Positions 60,901 through 64,000 of a stretch of 64,000 bases of DNA are shown piece by piece (the stretch's first letter is position 1; each line of letters starts with the position of its first letter). Both the position numbers and the translations under genes were made by a program. This DNA is from Tetradesmus obliquus (Eukaryota > Chlorophyta > Chlorophyceae > Sphaeropleales > Scenedesmaceae), in assembly GCA_030272155.1 (NCBI GenBank), contig CP126195.1:6617001-6681000 (forward strand), given 5' to 3'. A model generated the notes under the pieces. It worked only from the letters and a program-made list of their open reading frames with translations. It ran no database searches and had not been told where the DNA came from.

Positions 60901-62634
60901 GCTGCTGCTGCAGCTGTGCTGCCGCCGCTGCCAGCGCCGCCCCTGCCCGCTGCAAGGCTGCCACGTGCAAATGTCTTGGCTGCTGCTGGCTGCTGCGCAG
61001 CAGGCCTGCCGCGCGAGAAGGCGTTGCCGGCAGCCGGCTGCGCCCTGCTGCTGGCTGCTGCTGCTGCTGCTGGCGCTGGGCCGTCGCCGCCCAGGCCGCT
61101 GAGGATGCCCTCCAGCAGGTCGTCACCTGCTGCATCGTCCACCTTGGCGGCAGACGGCTTCTGGGCTGCAGGGCGGGAGCACAGGGAGGCATGCACCACG
61201 GGGCCAGAGACAGAAGCGCGCAATCAGCAGCGCATGAGCGAGTGTGCCAAGGGAGCGTGCTGGCAGCAACTGCATGCATGCGTCCCCTGCTGTGTGGGCG
61301 CTACCTGCACCTCGCTGTGCCGATGGCCTGAAGCGTACTGACAAGGAGATAGCCAGCAGCGCAGCAAGCCACATGACGCTGCAGTCGGACATGACAGTAA
61401 GTGGCAGGAGCAGCTATGCTGGCGCTGCACCCTGCCGCCTCCATGGGGGCATCCCTGCTGCCTGGCCCCCTGCTGCGCTGCCGGCTCACCTGCCGCCTTT
61501 GCAAACATCTGCTGCAGGCGCTCCTTGTTGCGGCTGGCCTTGGCCGCCTCCTCCGCAGCCTGGCGCTTGGCGGCAGCGCCGTCTGAGGGCGGTGTGGGTG
61601 GGTGGGTGGTAGGTGGGACCACAGGAGTGAGAGGCGGCAGGAGTGAGTTGCAGGCACAGCAGCGAGTAGCTGCAGCAGAAGCTCGCTGCCAACACAACAT
61701 AGCTCATTTTAAGACATAGCTGCACGCACTGCAGATGCACACTGCACAGGCTGCCCTGCAGATGCGTGTCCAGCCCTCTGTCGTCATCGATCAGCGGCTT
61801 GCTGGCGTGTTTGTTACTGCGGTTGATTTGCAGTGCGTGCAGTGGATGTTGCAGCGGCAGCGCCATCAGCCCCGCCACCCCTGCCCGCATCACTCCCATC
61901 CTGCAGGTGTCACGCCTTGCTGCCCAGCATGCACCAAGCGCTGCCTCTCCTGCCGCTGCCGCTGAGTGCCTCCGCTGCCCACCCTTGTCGGCGCCCTTGC
62001 GCTTCTTGCCCTTGCCGCCCGCTGCTGCTGCCTCGTCAGGCGCGGCGCTGCCGAAGAGCTCGTCCTCGCCCGTGTCCATGTACTCGCCCTCCCCAGCATC
62101 GTCCTCAATGAAGTCGTCTGCAGCAGGGCGGCAGCAGGCAGCAGGCAGCAGTGTTGAGGTGGTTCAGAGGTGCGTGCAGTGACAGCATGTTTGTAGCGTG
62201 CTTGCAGGACTGCAGTGCTACGCACAGCAGCAGGTGTGGATGCACACCGGTGGTGAAGGGGAGGTGCAGGCTGCATCGGATTGCATGCAGTAGCTGTGCA
62301 CCAGAAGCAAAGACCCAGTGTTTCTGTAAAGCATTGAATTCAACGTGTTCTCGGTGCTTGATCAGCCTGACAGCAGTGATCATGCAACACAGAAGTACTG
62401 TGTGCAGCAAAGGCAGGACACCCACAACAAACCCTCACCTGCTTCAATGCGCCGCTTGTTCGCCAGCTGAGCATAGCTCTCATCATCCACAACATCATAC
62501 ACTGCTTCTTCTTCCTTCAGCTCGAACGTTTCTACACGCTTAGCGCCAGATTTGGCAGCATTCAGCTTTTCGAGCGCTGCAGCAACAGTAGCAGCTGCCT
62601 TGTTCTGAACTACGCGTCTAGAACGTCCAGACAT
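49085..62634 (-). CDS. POLA1: DNA polymerase alpha catalytic subunit (family B)
   Basis: Extends primase RNA primers in the nucleus. Exon ends, 5' to 3': 62634-62439, 62117-61983, 61582-61490, 61165-60707, 60474-60043, 59739-59489, 59225-59076, 58866-58693, 58434-58248, 57956-57852, 57436-57231, 56941-56797, 56458-56267, 55956-55715, 55389-55266, 55030-54942, 54694-54525, 54318-54223, 53977-53875, 53473-53373, 53190-53106, 52852-52723, 52379-52216, 52013-51555, 51217-51101, 50737-50625, 50310-50188, 49932-49737, 49390-49085. All phases agree, giving 1780 residues, against about 1500 usually. Motif [13 protein letters not shown] (about 1050), motif [14 protein letters not shown], motif [10 protein letters not shown] (about 1187) and [11 protein letters not shown] are intact. 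The exonuclease-like region is present ([13 protein letters not shown]). The extra length is Ala/Ser/Gln-rich. The cysteines of both C-terminal zinc modules are missing (about 1535-1680), though the flanking [16 protein letters not shown] and YSEDKLYTQ remain. Confidence 0.96.
53536..53683. repeat. 29-bp minisatellite in a POLA1 intron
   Basis: Four full units at 53536, 53565, 53594 and 53623 (core GAAATGACGTGAAGGTGG), then a partial unit at 53661. GAGAGCACAC occurs on both sides of the full units. It lies in the intron between motif B/C-side exons 53977-53875 and 53473-53373. Confidence 0.92.
57479..57760. repeat. diverged tandem duplication in a POLA1 intron
   Basis: Two imperfect copies share GAGGTTGGCAG, a GCCRGAGGA-GTCTG stretch and GAGCTGGCATGGCAAGC. 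They begin near 57479 and 57640, within the intron between exons 57956-57852 and 57436-57231. Confidence 0.65.
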
Positions 62635-63036
62635 GGCTGTAGTTTACTAGTAAGATCAGCGCGTGCAGCAAGTGGCCACACCTGGCCTGTTGCCGAAAGG
62701 AAGTGTGTCAATACTCCGCAAGCAGCCTGTCCCTCTTTTCCAAGCAATCGATCAACAACGACATAACACGTTGCGGTATGTTGAAGCCACGCATGATCAC
62801 ATTGCACGATGTAAACACAAATGACACGGTTTGAAAAAACTTGAACAAGGCAGTGCCCTGCGGTTGCTTAGCTGCTCCGTCTTTGATGTCTACAGTTCCT
62901 TGCATCTATCAAATCCGCGTTCAAGCAACTTCACCACCCCAATCAACCCAGCCCACCTGCACCATAGTGTGGTGACTCGCACCACGTCCTGCCAGCAGTG
63001 CAGCAGCACGGTATACCGGGTGAACACATCTCCAGT
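62635..63036. promoter_or_regulatory. shared upstream region of divergent POLA1 and F-box genes
   Basis: About 400 bp separate the POLA1 ATG from the proposed F-box ATG, transcribed in opposite directions. No E2F-like or other specific site is recognised with confidence. Confidence 0.4.
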
Positions 63037-63098
63037 ATGAAGAAACAACGTAGAGCTGTGAGTGCTAAACCTGCTTCAGCATTGCACTTGCTGCCAGC

Positions 63099-63145
<47 letters not shown>

Positions 63146-63408
63146 ACAGTACGCTGTTTGCACTGACTGAGTGCCACTCCTTGAAGTAACTGGAGGCCCT
63201 GATCCTGAATTGTGTGATGTCTCTGTATGCGATGCTGGTGCCACATGCAGCATGCGCCACTGGGTTTGCACCTCTGCCAACACACATATGCTGTGCATGC
63301 CTGATGTGTGTTGCACCAGGCGCCAAGCATGGGGCGAAGACAGCAAATAAGAGGACAGCGCATATCTGACGTTTTGTAGCACACTTGTGCAGCTGTGCTC
63401 ACTGTGCA

Positions 63409-63484
<76 letters not shown>

Positions 63485-63938
63485 AGGAGTTGGTGCTTGA
63501 AGACCAGCCAGTCGCCAAGCGGCGCAGGCGCGGCAAGCAGAGCAGTGCCGCACATGCAGCCCCTCCTGCTGCCCGCCTGCCATGCGACTTGCTGGCGGCT
63601 GTGTTGCAGCGGCTGGAGCAGCCGCAGCGCCTGGGGCCCTGCAGCCTGGTCAGCCGCGCGTGGCGTGATGCAGCTGCAGCAGCCACCAGCAGCCTGGCGG
63701 CAGTGGTGCGGGGCCCAGCCACCATGCGTAGCCTGAGCAGCTGGCTGGCCAGGCACAGCAGCGTGCAGCCCGCCCTGCTGTCACTGGCTGGGCTGTCCAC
63801 AGAGCCACGGCGGCAGATCAGCCTGCCATGTAGCCAGCTGCGGCTGCAGCAGCTGCAGCTGGAGTTCCTGCAGCTTGAGGGGCACAGTCCCAGCGGCCAT
63901 GGGAAATGTGCAGCACTGAGCAGGCTGACCTGCCTCAG
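63037..63938 (+). CDS. F-box protein, N-terminal part (runs off the window)
   Basis: F-box proteins recruit substrates to SCF ubiquitin ligases. The proposed exons are 63037-63057 (MKKQRRA) and 63487-63938, joined in phase. A donor at 63939 shows that the gene continues right of the window. Exon 2 begins ELVLEDQPVAKRRRRGKQ, a possible nuclear-localisation signal. The F-box follows: LPCDLLAAVLQRLEQPQRLG then CSLVSRAWRDAA. After it comes a Leu-rich region (LRLQQLQLEFLQLEGHS, LSRLTCLR) suggesting leucine-rich repeats as the substrate-binding part. The intron is 429 nt and contains two CTG arrays; the acceptor sits at the end of the second. The tiny first exon is inferred from its ATG, its GTGAGT donor and its phase. 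A different first exon is possible. Confidence 0.7.
63100..63144. repeat. (CTG)15 microsatellite in the F-box gene intron
   Basis: Fifteen uninterrupted CTG units about 40 bp after the proposed donor. Confidence 0.95.
63412..63483. repeat. (CTG)24 microsatellite at an intron acceptor
   Basis: Twenty-four uninterrupted CTG units run straight into CAG and the exon starting at 63487, so the array supplies the pyrimidine-containing acceptor context. Confidence 0.95.
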
Positions 63939-64000
63939 GTGAGCGGCTGAGGCAGGCGCGATGAGAGAATAGCAGTGCAGTGCTCTTGCCGGTCACATAG

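Overview
The window looks like nuclear DNA from a chlorophyte green alga, probably a chlorophycean such as a Sphaeropleales or Volvocales relative. The reasons are many short GT-AG introns in every gene, very frequent CAG/CTG triplet runs in exons and introns, TGTAA-type poly(A) motifs, plant-type 3-ketoacyl-CoA synthases, a selenocysteine glutathione peroxidase with its own SECIS hairpin, and plant-style PPR and ABCG proteins. There is no operon organisation. All gene models were built by eye from reading frames, splice-site consensus, intron phase and family motifs. No alignment or transcript data were available. Layout, left to right: (1) 1-5.8 kb, two tandem minus-strand 3-ketoacyl-CoA synthase genes. 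The first is cut by the window edge and the second is complete. (2) 7.1-9.9 kb, a minus-strand glutathione peroxidase with an in-frame UGA at the catalytic position and a strong SECIS candidate in the 3' UTR. (3) 10.3-14.3 kb, a divergent plus-strand PPR protein split by a long Ser/Gln-rich insertion. (4) 16.8-23.9 kb, a mobile-element island: a tRNA-derived SINE with target-site duplications, a perfect 22-bp inverted repeat, and a degenerate LINE (ORF1 plus APE/RT ORF2). (5) 24.5-34.8 kb, two ABCG half-transporters arranged tail to tail with the same intron positions, an inverted gene duplication. (6) 36.0-36.7 kb, a 5'-truncated LINE of a second family, with further copies near 2.2 and 43.2 kb. 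(7) 37.2-41.4 kb, a nine-exon PLP enzyme of the tyrosine phenol-lyase/tryptophanase family. (8) 44.3-47.6 kb, a minus-strand gene with a leucine-zipper-like coiled coil, only partly resolved. (9) 49.1-62.6 kb, a 29-exon minus-strand gene for the catalytic subunit of DNA polymerase alpha. The model stays in phase throughout (1780 residues), but the zinc-binding cysteines are missing. (10) 63.0 kb to the right edge, a divergent F-box gene that leaves the window. The genes cover fatty-acid elongation, peroxide defence, organelle RNA metabolism, export, aromatic amino-acid breakdown and replication. I see no common pathway. The points most worth a second look are the selenoprotein with its SECIS, the tyrosine phenol-lyase-like enzyme with an altered PLP-contact residue, the zinc-less DNA polymerase alpha, and the LINE whose ORF1 stop directly abuts the ORF2 start.
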